A DNA stretch of 64,000 bases from JALORV01 sp963766365 (GCA_963766365.1 CAVXZK010000011.1:1-64000); one strand, 5' to 3'. Shown: positions 24,418 through 35,762, numbered from the stretch's first letter. Numbers and translations are program-made. The notes: a model not told the origin generated them from the letters alone.

Positions 24418-25556
24418 CAGATATCCAGTTCCTGGAACAGCACCGCAAAGAATGCGTCGAGCAGGATCACCGCGACGATGCTCTGCACCACCGTCGACGT
24501 GGTCGCGATTCCCAGCGCACGCGTGTCGCGGCTGACCGTCATGCCCATGCGGCACCCGATCACCGCGATGAACAGCGCGAACACCGGGGCCTTCGCGAGG
24601 CCGACGTAGACATGCTTGATCGCGAGGTTTTCCTGCAGGCGGCCGAGAAACGTCGTCGGCGTGATATCGAGCATCGGACCGGAGATCATCATGGCTCCGG
24701 CGAGGCTCATGACGTCGCCAACGAAGACCAGCAGCGGCATGGCCAGCATCAGCGCCAGCACGCGCGGCAGCACCAGTACATCCATTGGCGAAAGCCCGAG
24801 CGTGCGGATCGCGTCGGTTTCCTCGTTCAGGCGCATCGAGCCCAGCTGTGCAGTAAACGCCGCCCCCGAGCGGCCGGCGACGATCACCGCGACGATGATC
24901 GGGGCGAATTCGCGCGTCGCACCGATGCCGACCCCGTCGACAACGAAGATGTTGGCGCCGTACTTCTCCGCCTGCAGACCGAGCAGATAGGCGATGACGA
25001 TGCCTATCAGCATCGTCACCAGGGCCACGACGGGTATGGCGTTGAGGCAGACCTGCTCGAACTGCGACGTCAGTTCGCGCAGACGGATCCTCGCCGGGGC
25101 GAGCAGCGAGCGCCCCATTTGCACCAGGACTTCGCCCAGGAAGTTCAGGTGACCGAACAGGAGATCGAGGACGGCAAGGGTCTCGCGGCCGATGTGCGCC
25201 ACCAGCCCTTCGTGCCGGCGTACGACCGGCGCGTTGACTTCGTCGAGCCGCTCGCGTACCTGGCCGACGATGCGCGCGTCGTTGCCGGCGAAGCCCGCCA
25301 GGGCCAGCCGCTGCACATTGACGCCGGAGGTTCGCAGGTGATTGAGCAGCGCCAGCGCCGACGCCGTGTCGATGTCGGTGAGTGCGGCGCCGTCGAGAGA
25401 CAGTTCCGCAGGTAACGACAGCGCTGTCAGTTCGCGCTGGATCACCGGCAGGGTGGCCAGGCGCCAGGCACCGCTCAGGCGCAGCACGGCGCCGCCCGCG
25501 CCACTTTCGAGGCGTGCCGCGGGCGGTGAAACAGACGGCGCGGGATCAGCGGGCAT
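24417..25556 (-). CDS. MlaE-like permease with an N-terminal STAS domain
   Basis: The 379-residue protein combines a cytoplasmic STAS-like domain (about residues 20-115, with LSGAWRLATLPVIQ and LDGAALTDIDTASALALLNHL) and an MlaE permease domain with five or six membrane segments (for example IPVVALVTMLIGIVIAYLLG and REFAPIIVAVIVAGRSGAAF). The STAS domain is usually a separate MlaB protein in E. coli, so this is a natural fusion of the two. It is the first gene of the mla-like operon. Confidence 0.87.
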   Translation of the reverse strand: MPADPAPSVSPPAARLESGAGGAVLRLSGAWRLATLPVIQRELTALSLPAELSLDGAALTDIDTASALALLNHLRTSGVNVQRLALAGFAGNDARIVGQVRERLDEVNAPVVRRHEGLVAHIGRETLAVLDLLFGHLNFLGEVLVQMGRSLLAPARIRLRELTSQFEQVCLNAIPVVALVTMLIGIVIAYLLGLQAEKYGANIFVVDGVGIGATREFAPIIVAVIVAGRSGAAFTAQLGSMRLNEETDAIRTLGLSPMDVLVLPRVLALMLAMPLLVFVGDVMSLAGAMMISGPMLDITPTTFLGRLQENLAIKHVYVGLAKAPVFALFIAVIGCRMGMTVSRDTRALGIATTSTVVQSIVAVILLDAFFAVLFQELDI

Positions 25557-25629
25557 GCGGGGCTGCGGAGAGGTCGCGATCAGGCTATCACAGGCCCCAC
25601 CCGGGTCGCAGCCCGCGTGACAACTCGCT

Positions 25630-25770
25630 TCAGGTGCGCACGCAGCTGTGCAGAAGCATCAGGGCGAGCAGGCTCACCAGCAGCAGCGGCAGGGCGGTCG
25701 ACCAGGCGGTGGCGCCATCGGAGCGCGTCTCGATCGGCGGGTAGTCGTCAGCGGGCTCGTCGTGATGCAT
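25630..25770 (-). CDS. Small membrane protein downstream of aconitase
   Basis: A 46-codon frame from the ATG at 25770 gives an acidic N-terminus (MHHDEPADDYPPIE) and one hydrophobic segment (TALPLLLVSLLALMLLHS). It lies about 60 bases after the aconitase stop, on the same strand, beyond a strong hairpin. Codon use looks like the neighbours. I know no family for it, so it could be chance, but a tail-anchored small protein is plausible. Confidence 0.42.
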   Translation of the reverse strand: MHHDEPADDYPPIETRSDGATAWSTALPLLLVSLLALMLLHSCVRT

Positions 25771-25797
25771 GCTCGTCGGCGTGGCAGCGAGTTGGGC

Positions 25798-25823
25798 GGC
25801 GACCGCCACCGCGGGCGGTCGCC
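25798..25823 (-). terminator. Perfect hairpin after acnA
   Basis: GGCGACCGCC (25798-25807) and GGCGGTCGCC (25814-25823) pair perfectly over 10 bases around a 6-base loop, about 10 bases after the acnA stop on the - strand. No U-tract follows, so it may slow or protect RNA rather than terminate fully. Confidence 0.5.
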
Positions 25824-25833
25824 AGACCGGTGA

Positions 25834-28647
<2,814 letters not shown>

Positions 28648-28674
28648 TTTGGGAAACCTCGGGTCGTTGGGCTG

Positions 28675-30126
28675 CTAGATGACCATCAGGTCAACGAATT
28701 CATTCACTGGCGTTGCGTCGAGCCGCTTGGAATCGAGGCAGAGGTCCAGGACTGCGGCGGCCTGCTTCGACGGGAAGACGCGCGCCAGGTTGGTCTTGAA
28801 TTTCTCGACCAGCACTGGCATGCCTTCCTTGCGGCGACGCTTGTGGCCAATCGGATACTCGACCACCACTTCCTTCAGCTTCTTGCCGTCGGTGAATTCA
28901 ACCGTCAGCGCGTTCGCAATGGAGCGCTTCTCCGGATCGTGGTAGTCCTTCGTGAACTTCTTGTCTTCGACGCATTCGATCTTGTCGCGCAGGGCATCGA
29001 TGCGCGAGTCGGCAGCGATGTTGTCCTCGTAGTCGGACGCGGTCAGGCGGCCGTAGATGATCGGCACCGCCACCATGTACTGGATGCAGTGGTCGCGGTC
29101 GGCCGGATTGTTGAGCGGCCCCTTCTTGTCGATGATTCGGATACACGCTTCGTGCGTGCGGATCGTGATCTTCCTGATGTCCTTTTCCGACTTGCAAAGT
29201 TTCTTCATCTCGCCATGGATGGTCATCGCGGCCTCGACTGCCGTCTGCGAGTGGAACTCGGCCGGGAACGAGATCTTGAACAGCACGTTTTCCATCACGT
29301 AGCTGCCATAGGGGCGCTGGAACTTGAATTCGTTGCCCTTGAACAGCACGTCGTAGAAACCCCAGCCCTTGGCGCTCAGCACCGAGGGGTAGCCCATCTC
29401 GCCGGTCTTTGCGATCAGCGCCAGGCGCACTGCGCGGCTGGTGGCATCGCCCGCGGCCCAGCTCTTGCGCGAGCCGGTGTTGGGTGCATGGCGGTAGGTG
29501 CGCAGCGACTGGCCGTCGACCCAGGCCAGCGAGACTGCGTTGATGATCTCGTCGCGCGTGAGCCCCAGCATCTGCGCGACGACCGCCGTGGACGCGACCT
29601 TGACCAGGACCACATGGTCCAGTCCGACCTTGTTGAACGAATTTTCCAGCGCAATGCAGCCCTGGATCTCGTGGGCCTTGACCATCGCCACCAGCACGTC
29701 TGCGACGGTCAGCGGCTTCTTCCCTGCCGCGACGGCATTGCGGGAGAGCCAGTCCGCAGTGGCAAGGATGCCACCGAGGTTATCCGACGGGTGACCCCAT
29801 TCGGCTGCGAGCCACGTGTCGTTGAAGTCGAGCCAGCGGATCATCGCTCCGATGTCGAACGCCGCCTTCACCGGATCCATCTGGAATGGCGTGCCGGGCA
29901 CCTTCGCGCCATGGGGTACGACCGTGCCATGCACGACCGGGCCCAGCATCTTCGTGCAGGCCGGGTACTCCAGGGCCTCGAAGCCGCAGCCCAGCGTGTC
30001 CATCAGGCAGTAGCGCGCCGTGTCGATCGCTTCCTTGCTCTTGACCTTGTAACTGATGACGTAGTCGGCGATGTCTACGAGGACCTTGTCGGGCTTCGGG
30101 CGGACGTTGCTGATGTGACTCCCCAT
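28675..30126 (-). CDS. prpD: 2-methylcitrate dehydratase (MmgE/PrpD family)
   Basis: PrpD removes water from 2-methylcitrate in propionate oxidation. The 483-residue protein has the expected opening RPKPDKVLVDIADYV, ARYCLMDTLGCGFEAL, MIRWLDFNDTWLAAEWGHPSDNLGG and HIQG-type helices (AHEIQGCIALENSFNKVGLDHV), followed by RKSWAAGDATSRAVRLAL. It sits downstream of prpB and prpC with two unrelated small genes between, and 27 bases before acnA. Confidence 0.95.
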   Translation of the reverse strand: MGSHISNVRPKPDKVLVDIADYVISYKVKSKEAIDTARYCLMDTLGCGFEALEYPACTKMLGPVVHGTVVPHGAKVPGTPFQMDPVKAAFDIGAMIRWLDFNDTWLAAEWGHPSDNLGGILATADWLSRNAVAAGKKPLTVADVLVAMVKAHEIQGCIALENSFNKVGLDHVVLVKVASTAVVAQMLGLTRDEIINAVSLAWVDGQSLRTYRHAPNTGSRKSWAAGDATSRAVRLALIAKTGEMGYPSVLSAKGWGFYDVLFKGNEFKFQRPYGSYVMENVLFKISFPAEFHSQTAVEAAMTIHGEMKKLCKSEKDIRKITIRTHEACIRIIDKKGPLNNPADRDHCIQYMVAVPIIYGRLTASDYEDNIAADSRIDALRDKIECVEDKKFTKDYHDPEKRSIANALTVEFTDGKKLKEVVVEYPIGHKRRRKEGMPVLVEKFKTNLARVFPSKQAAAVLDLCLDSKRLDATPVNEFVDLMVI

Positions 30127-30170
30127 GGTGGGCGGTTCCTTTGTGAATGCAATGGTTGTCGTTGTTTCGC

Positions 30171-30530
30171 TTACTTGTCAGGCGATCGCGGCGGTTTGCC
30201 GATCGGCGGAAAGAGGGCGCAGTTGGCAGCGAGGGCTGTACCGTCGGCCGCGCTGAGGCGTCCCTTCGACCCTTTGCTCCACCATTCCCAGGCGCCATCA
30301 GTCGACAGGTAGCGTGCTCCTGAAGCCGCGACCGCTGGCTGCATGCGTTTGCCGTCGGTTCCGAAGGTCACCTCGACCGACTCTCCGGGACTTGCCGGGT
30401 TCCGCTGCACGACGCTCAGAACGCGCGACTGTTCGCAGAGGTAGATCAGGGTGGAAAGCTGTGGCTCAGCCGCCACCGCGATGCCGGCCGCGGCGACAGC
30501 GAGCAGCGGCAGAAGCGCCCGCAGGCTCAC
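30171..30530 (-). CDS. MliC-like periplasmic lysozyme-inhibitor domain protein
   Basis: The 119-residue product has a signal peptide (RALLPLLAVAAAGIAVAA) and an MliC-type domain: STLIYLCEQSRVLSVV, then SGARYLSTDGAWEWWSKGSKGRLSA. MliC proteins inhibit C-type lysozyme in the periplasm. There is no lipobox, so it is probably soluble. The GTG start overlaps the upstream GNAT stop by 3 bases, so the two are coupled, an odd pairing in a propionate gene cluster. Confidence 0.72.
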   Translation of the reverse strand: MSLRALLPLLAVAAAGIAVAAEPQLSTLIYLCEQSRVLSVVQRNPASPGESVEVTFGTDGKRMQPAVAASGARYLSTDGAWEWWSKGSKGRLSAADGTALAANCALFPPIGKPPRSPDK

Positions 30531-31009
30531 TCCGGTGCCTCCAGCGAAAGCTTGTAGCCGATATGCGAGTCCGTGAAACCATGCCGCTCGTAGAAGCGAT
30601 GCGCCTCGGTGCGCTGCCGGTTGCTGGTCAGCTGCGCCAGGCGGCAGCCGCGCTTGCGCGCGTTATCGAGGGCGCGGCCCATCAGCCAGCCGCCGATGCC
30701 GCGCCCGCGCACGCTACTGTCGACGCGCACGGCTTCGATGTTCGCGCGCCAGGCGCCGCGGCGGCTCAGTCCCGGGATGTAGGTGACCTGCAGCATGCCA
30801 ACCACGCGACCGTCGAGTTCGGCCAGCAACAGCAACTGGTTCGGATCGCGGTCGATGGCGTCGAAGGCGCGGATGTACGCCGGGTCGTCGCTGCCAACGC
30901 CCTCGCGGTTTCGTCCGAGTGTGTCGTCGGCGAGCAGTTCGAGCAGGCGTGGCAGATCGGCGCGCTGTGCACGGCGCACCGTCAGGCCCTGGAGCGTTGC
31001 TTCGGACAT
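30527..31009 (-). CDS. GNAT-family N-acetyltransferase
   Basis: The 160-residue protein is a small GNAT enzyme: RRAQRADLPRLLELLADD at the start, the acetyl-CoA loop VRGRGIGGWLMGRAL, and the last helix EAHRFYERHGFTDSHIG. The target is unknown. It lies 9 bases after prpC and overlaps the MliC-like gene. Confidence 0.85.
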   Translation of the reverse strand: MSEATLQGLTVRRAQRADLPRLLELLADDTLGRNREGVGSDDPAYIRAFDAIDRDPNQLLLLAELDGRVVGMLQVTYIPGLSRRGAWRANIEAVRVDSSVRGRGIGGWLMGRALDNARKRGCRLAQLTSNRQRTEAHRFYERHGFTDSHIGYKLSLEAPE

Positions 31010-31018
31010 CGGCCCTCG

Positions 31019-32182
31019 TCAGCCGCGCTTGGCCAGCGGCACGAACTTCTGATCTTCGGGGCCGATGTAGTTGGCGCTCGGCCGGATGATCTTGTTGTCC
31101 ATGCGCTGCTCGATGATGTGGGCACTCCAGCCGCTGGTGCGGGAAATCACGAAAAGCGGCGTGAACATCGACGTCGGAACGCCCATCATGTGATACGAGA
31201 CCGCGCTGAACCAGTCGAGGTTCGGGAACATCTTCTTGATATCCCACATCACCGACTCGAGCCGCTCGGCGATCGAGAACATCTTCATGTTGCCGGCATC
31301 CTTCGACAGGCGCTGCGCCACGCCCTTGATGATCTTGTTGCGTGGATCCGAGACGGTGTAGACGGGGTGGCCGAACCCGATCACGACTTCCTTGGCCTCG
31401 ACGCGGCGGCGGATGTCGGCCTCGGCTTCAGCTGGCGTTTCATAGCGTTTCTGGATTTCGAAGGCGACTTCGTTGGCGCCACCGTGCTTCGGCCCGCGCA
31501 GTGCGCCGATGGCGCCGGTGATGGCCGAATAGAAGTCCGATCCGGTACCGGCGATAACGCGTCCCGTGAAGGTCGAAGCGTTGAACTCATGCTCGGCGTA
31601 GAGGATCAGCGAGGTGTGCATCGCCCGGACCCACAGCTCGCTCGGTGCCTTGCCGTGCAGCAGGTGCAGGAAGTGCCCGCCAATGGAGTCATCATCGGTT
31701 TCGACCTCGATGCGTCGACCGTTCGTGCTGTAGTGATACCAGTAGAGCAACATCGAACCGAGGGAGGCCATCAGCCGGTCGGCAATGTCCTTCGCGCCCG
31801 GGATGTTGTGATCGTCCTTCTCGGGGAGCACGCAGCCCAGCGCGGACACACCGGTGCGCATCACGTCCATCGGATGGCTCGAGGCCGGCAGCCACTCGAG
31901 CGCGGCCTTCACGTTGGCCGGCAGGCCGCGCATTTCCTTCAGCTTGGCCTTGTATGCCGTCAGTTCGCTCCGGCTGGGCAGCGTGCCGTGGACCAGCAGA
32001 TGCGCGACCTCCTCGAATTCGCATGTTTCGGCAATGTCGAGGATGTCGTAGCCGCGGTAGTGCAGGTCGTTGCCGGTGCGACCGACGGTGCACAGCGCGG
32101 TGTTGCCGGCGACCACACCGGAAAGCGCGACAGACTTCTTGACCTTGGGCGCCGCTGCCGGCGCGTCTTGCACTTCGCTCAT
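31019..32182 (-). CDS. prpC: 2-methylcitrate synthase
   Basis: The enzyme condenses propionyl-CoA with oxaloacetate. The 387-residue protein belongs to the short citrate synthase branch that includes PrpC: KKSVALSGVVAGNTALCTVG and LHYRGYDILDIA at the N-terminus, HEFNASTFTGRVIAGTGSD, GALRGPKHGGANEV and FGHPVY, with catalytic histidines in these last motifs. The separate gltA gene in the window encodes the ordinary hexameric-type citrate synthase, and the cluster position between prpB and prpD supports PrpC. Confidence 0.94.
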   Translation of the reverse strand: MSEVQDAPAAAPKVKKSVALSGVVAGNTALCTVGRTGNDLHYRGYDILDIAETCEFEEVAHLLVHGTLPSRSELTAYKAKLKEMRGLPANVKAALEWLPASSHPMDVMRTGVSALGCVLPEKDDHNIPGAKDIADRLMASLGSMLLYWYHYSTNGRRIEVETDDDSIGGHFLHLLHGKAPSELWVRAMHTSLILYAEHEFNASTFTGRVIAGTGSDFYSAITGAIGALRGPKHGGANEVAFEIQKRYETPAEAEADIRRRVEAKEVVIGFGHPVYTVSDPRNKIIKGVAQRLSKDAGNMKMFSIAERLESVMWDIKKMFPNLDWFSAVSYHMMGVPTSMFTPLFVISRTSGWSAHIIEQRMDNKIIRPSANYIGPEDQKFVPLAKRG

Positions 32183-32202
32183 GGCTTTTCTCCCTTGGTT
32201 CT

Positions 32203-33084
32203 CTACTTCTTCCTCGCGAACAACGCGTCGAGACGCTGCTCATAGGCGTGGTATCCGATGACGTCGTACAGTTCCATGCGGGTCTGCATCAAGTCGACCA
32301 CCGCCTTCTGCGTCCCTTCGCGTCGCAGCGTCGTGTAGACATTGAGCGCTGCCTTGTTCATCGCCCGGAATGCCGACAGCGGATACAGCACCATCGCTGC
32401 TCCGGCGCTCTTCAGTTCCTCGACGGTGAACAGCGGCGTCGAGCCGAACTCGGTGATGTTTGCCAGCACCGGCGCCTTCACCGCATCGACGAACCTGCGG
32501 TAGGTCGGAAGATCCTTCGCCGCCTCGGCGAAGATGCCGTCCGCGCCGGCCTCGACGCAGGCAATCGCGCGCTCGATCGCGCGGTCCACGCCCTCGACCG
32601 CGATTGCATCCGTCCGCGCGATGACGAAGAAGTCCTTGTCGGTCTTCGCGTCGGCGGCCGCCTTCACGCGGTCCGCCATCTCTTCGGCCGAAACGATCTC
32701 CTTGCCCGGCCGGTGGCCGCAGCGCTTGGCCCCGACCTGGTCCTCGATGTGACACGCCGCGGCGCCCGCCTTGATCAGCGACTTGATGGTGCGGGCGATG
32801 TTGAAGGCGCTCGGGCCAAAGCCGGTATCGACGTCGACCAGCAGCGGCAGTTCGCAGACATCGGTAATGCGCCGCGTGTCGACCAGCACGTCGTCGAGCG
32901 TGTTGATGCCGAGGTCCGGCATCCCCAGCGAGCCGGCGGCGACGCCACCGCCGGACAGATAGATCGCCCGATAGCCGACATGCTTCGCCATCAACGCGTG
33001 GTTGGCGATGATGGTGCCGATGATCTGCAGCGGCTGTTCTTCCTTCAGTGCCTGCCGGAAGCGGGCGCCTGCGCTGTTGCTCAT
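32203..33084 (-). CDS. prpB: Methylisocitrate lyase
   Basis: PrpB cleaves 2-methylisocitrate to pyruvate and succinate. The 293-residue enzyme contains YLSGGGVAAGSLGMPDLG, the metal-binding PLLVDVDTGFG, the active-site loop GAKRCGHRPGKEIV with its cysteine, and IARTDAIAVEG. Length and motifs are those of the family. It precedes prpC by 20 bases. Confidence 0.96.
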   Translation of the reverse strand: MSNSAGARFRQALKEEQPLQIIGTIIANHALMAKHVGYRAIYLSGGGVAAGSLGMPDLGINTLDDVLVDTRRITDVCELPLLVDVDTGFGPSAFNIARTIKSLIKAGAAACHIEDQVGAKRCGHRPGKEIVSAEEMADRVKAAADAKTDKDFFVIARTDAIAVEGVDRAIERAIACVEAGADGIFAEAAKDLPTYRRFVDAVKAPVLANITEFGSTPLFTVEELKSAGAAMVLYPLSAFRAMNKAALNVYTTLRREGTQKAVVDLMQTRMELYDVIGYHAYEQRLDALFARKK

Positions 33085-33121
33085 GGACAGACCTCGTTGA
33101 TTCCGTGGACGATGGCCGGGC

Positions 33122-34108
33122 TCAGCCCAGCAGGTGCTTCACGCCGTCACGCTCCTCGAGCAGTTCCTTCAGCGTGTTGTCCATCTTGCCGCGCGAGAAT
33201 TCGTCGACTGCCAACCCCTTGACGACCTCGTACTTGCCGCCGGCGCAGGTGCAGGGCACGCCGTAGATGATTTCTTCCGGCACGCCGTAGCTGCCGTCGG
33301 AGGGCACGCCCATCGTGACCCAGCGGCCGTTGGTGCCGAGCACCCAGTCGCGCATATGGTCGATCGCCGCATTGGCGGCCGAGGCGGCCGAAGACAGTCC
33401 GCGCGCTTCGATGATGGCGGCGCCGCGCTTTCCGACCGTCGGCATGTAGGTGTCGCGGTACCAGGCCTGGTCAACCATCGGTGACGCGGGCTGGCCGCCG
33501 ATCGTCGCGAAGCGGATGTCGGGATACATCGTCGGCGAGTGGTTGCCCCAGACGACGAGCTTCTCGATCGATGCGACCGGCTTGCCGGTCTTGGCCGCAA
33601 GCTGCGACAGCGCACGGTTGTGGTCGAGCCGCATCATCGCCGTGAAGTTGCCCTTGGGCAGCGACGGGGCGGACTTCATCGCAATGTAGGCGTTGGTGTT
33701 GGCCGGGTTGCCGACCACGAGCACCTTGACGTTGCGGCTGGCCGCCTTGTCGAGCGCCTTGCCCTGCGCCGTGAAGATCTGCGCGTTGGCGGCCAGCAGG
33801 TCCTTGCGCTCCATGCCTGGGCCGCGCGGGCGGGCGCCGACCAGCACGGCGATCTCGGTGTCCTTGAACGCGGTTGCCGGGTCGCTGTGCGATTCCATGC
33901 CGGCGAGCAACGGGAACGCGCAGTCATCCAGTTCCATCATTACGCCCTTGAGCGCCTTCTGCGCCTTCTCGTCGGGGATCTCCAGCAATTGCAGGTGCAC
34001 CGGTTGATCCCTGCCGAGCATTTCGCCCGATGCGATGCGAAACAGGATCGAATAGCCGATCTGTCCTGCGGCGCCGGTGACGGCAACCCGTACGGGAGCT
34101 TTGCTCAT
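33122..34108 (-). CDS. mdh: Malate dehydrogenase
   Basis: The 328-residue NAD-dependent enzyme oxidises malate to oxaloacetate. It has the Rossmann motif VTGAAGQIGYSILFRI, the coenzyme loop VLVGARPRGPGMERKDLL, VVGNPANTNAYIA and the catalytic LDHNRALSQLA with VWGNHSPTMYPD (His). This is the cytosolic-type Mdh common in proteobacteria. The ATG at 34108 gives the normal N-terminus; the frame is open 22 codons further upstream. It is divergent from gntR. Confidence 0.96.
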   Translation of the reverse strand: MSKAPVRVAVTGAAGQIGYSILFRIASGEMLGRDQPVHLQLLEIPDEKAQKALKGVMMELDDCAFPLLAGMESHSDPATAFKDTEIAVLVGARPRGPGMERKDLLAANAQIFTAQGKALDKAASRNVKVLVVGNPANTNAYIAMKSAPSLPKGNFTAMMRLDHNRALSQLAAKTGKPVASIEKLVVWGNHSPTMYPDIRFATIGGQPASPMVDQAWYRDTYMPTVGKRGAAIIEARGLSSAASAANAAIDHMRDWVLGTNGRWVTMGVPSDGSYGVPEEIIYGVPCTCAGGKYEVVKGLAVDEFSRGKMDNTLKELLEERDGVKHLLG

Positions 34109-34491
34109 GGGAATGGCCTCCTGGATTGGTGATGGCGTTGAGAAGTCGATGCGAACGTGGAAGCAGCGATGCAACCGTTGAATCGGTATTGCGGACCGGC
34201 CGGCAGGCGCCGGCGGGAAAGCCGGTCGAGTCTACTGCGGTTGCATTGCCCACGCCTTGACGCAGCCCCGTGTTGCGTACTGCACAGCGCGGCCGGCGCC
34301 CGCCGCAGAGGCCGCCGGACGCGCCCGACAGCGACGGTGCGCGGGCGGGTTCGGTGCGGCAGCGGCAGGGCATGGGTCGCATGGGTCAGGCGCGAAGCGC
34401 AGCAGGGGTAGGCTCGGGGTTAACCATATCTTATATAAGATATAAGATTTAATCCACGTCTTTTGACTTTCAGCTATGCTGACGTCCGTCC
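34109..34491. other. Divergent control region between mdh and gntR
   Basis: The first 300 bases are very GC-rich with no convincing gene. Near the gntR end the composition turns AT-rich and holds a perfect 18-base palindrome. A TTGACT (34463-34468) and a TATGCT (34475-34480) are present but too close together to be a normal promoter pair. Confidence 0.45.
34426..34443. promoter_or_regulatory. Perfect 18-base palindrome, likely GntR operator
   Basis: ATATCTTATATAAGATAT is identical to its reverse complement and stands out in a GC-rich background. It lies 49 bases before the gntR start and about 320 bases from mdh. HutC-type GntR regulators bind short palindromes next to their own genes. Confidence 0.65.
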
Positions 34492-35256
34492 ATGCCTGCT
34501 GCCGATACCCCCGCCGACGCCGCCGCGCGCGCACCGCGGCCGGCCGTTTTCTCGCCGCTTTACCGGCAGATCAAGGACTTGCTGCTGAAAAGCCTGGACC
34601 AGGGCGAGTGGAAACCGGGGGAACTGATCCCCAGCGAGATCGAGCTGGCGACGCGCTTCCAGGTAAGTCAAGGCACCGTTCGCAAGGCGGTCGACGAACT
34701 TGCTGCCGAGAACCTGCTGGTGCGACGCCAGGGCAAGGGAACTTTCGTCGCCACCCATCACGAGCCGCGCGCCCAGTTCCGCTTCCTGCGCGTGGTTCCG
34801 GACGCCGGCGAGCCGGCACCTCCGCAGAGCAGGTTCCTGGAATGCCGCCGCCTCAGGGCGCCGGCCGACATCGCGCGCCAACTGGACCTGCGTACCGGCG
34901 ACGCCGTCGTTTACCTGCGGCGCTTGCTGAGCTTTGGCGGTGACCCGATCGTGCTCGACGAGATCTGGCTGCCGGGCGCCCTGTTCAAAGGACTCACCGC
35001 AGAACGACTCGCTGAATACAAGGGCCCGCTGTACGGTCTTTTCGAGACAGAGTTCGGCACGCGGATGATCCGCGCCGAGGAGCAGCTGCGTGCCGTCGGC
35101 GCCGACCGGCAGGTCGCGCAACTGCTTGGAGTTGAAGAGGATTCACCGTTGCTGCTGGTCGAGCGTGTCTCGTATTCGTACGGCGATCGAGCGGTCGAAG
35201 TGCGGCGCGGTCTGTACGTCACCGAGCACTATCACTATCGAAACACGCTGTCGTGA
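34492..35256 (+). CDS. GntR-family transcriptional regulator, HutC/UTRA type
   Basis: The 254-residue protein has a GntR winged helix-turn-helix (residues 20-95: FSPLYRQIKDLLLKSL, GELIPSEIELATRF, SQGTVRKAVDELAAENLLVRRQGKGTFV) and a C-terminal UTRA effector-binding domain (VVYLRRLLSFGGDPIVLDEIWLP, LLLVERVSYSYGDRAVEV). It lies between mdh and sdhC, a position this regulator holds in several betaproteobacteria, which makes control of TCA-cycle genes likely. The effector is unknown. Confidence 0.88.
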   Translation: MPAADTPADAAARAPRPAVFSPLYRQIKDLLLKSLDQGEWKPGELIPSEIELATRFQVSQGTVRKAVDELAAENLLVRRQGKGTFVATHHEPRAQFRFLRVVPDAGEPAPPQSRFLECRRLRAPADIARQLDLRTGDAVVYLRRLLSFGGDPIVLDEIWLPGALFKGLTAERLAEYKGPLYGLFETEFGTRMIRAEEQLRAVGADRQVAQLLGVEEDSPLLLVERVSYSYGDRAVEVRRGLYVTEHYHYRNTLS

Positions 35257-35306
35257 TCCGCAGCGCACTGTCGTGATTTGGTTCGCCCCATCAATTCGTT
35301 CAAAAT
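35248..35306 (+). promoter_or_regulatory. Candidate sdh promoter with an upstream direct repeat
   Basis: CTGTCGTGAT occurs at 35248-35257 and 35268-35277, exactly 20 bases (two helical turns) apart. Directly after the second copy come TTGGTT (35278-35283), a 17-base spacer and CAAAAT (35301-35306). The layout suits an activator bound next to RNA polymerase. Confidence 0.45.
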
Positions 35307-35345
35307 AGCCCGCCTGTCCAGGGCACGAAGATCGGTACTCAGTCC

Positions 35346-35762
35346 ATGAACTCGCCTTTCGCCGCCAGCAAGCCCCGCCCTGAATTCCGCAACATCCACG
35401 TCTCGCAGATCCTGAAATACAAGCTTCCGCCGCCGGGCATGGTCTCGATCATGCATCGGGCGAGCGGCGCGCTGCTGTTCCTGACCCTGCCGCTGGTCCT
35501 GTGGCTGTTCGACCTCAGCCTGACGTCGGAGATCAGCTACTCGCGACTGGCTGACTTCTCCTCGCACTGGCTGGTGAAGCTGGTGCTGGTGGGACTGGCG
35601 TGGGCCTTCCTGCATCACCTGGTCGCCGGCGTGCGCTACCTGATGCTCGACCTGCACATCGGAGTGGAGAAGGCCGCGGCGCGCACCAGTGCGCTCGGTG
35701 TCTACGCGATCAGCCTGCCGCTGACGCTGCTTGCGGCGCTCAAGATCTTCGGAGTCTTCTAA
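35346..35762 (+). CDS. sdhC: Succinate dehydrogenase cytochrome b556 subunit
   Basis: The 138-residue protein is the larger membrane anchor of complex II, which binds haem b and ubiquinone. It has three membrane helices and the family motif MVSIMHRASGALLFL; the second helix contains AFLHHLVAGVRYLMLDL with a haem-ligand histidine. Its stop overlaps the sdhD start as TAATG, so expression is coupled. Confidence 0.94.
   Translation: MNSPFAASKPRPEFRNIHVSQILKYKLPPPGMVSIMHRASGALLFLTLPLVLWLFDLSLTSEISYSRLADFSSHWLVKLVLVGLAWAFLHHLVAGVRYLMLDLHIGVEKAAARTSALGVYAISLPLTLLAALKIFGVF

Noticed and set aside
30314..32245. 643-residue + strand frame opposite prpC and the GNAT gene
   Set aside because: It is an antisense shadow; the - strand genes have full family motifs.
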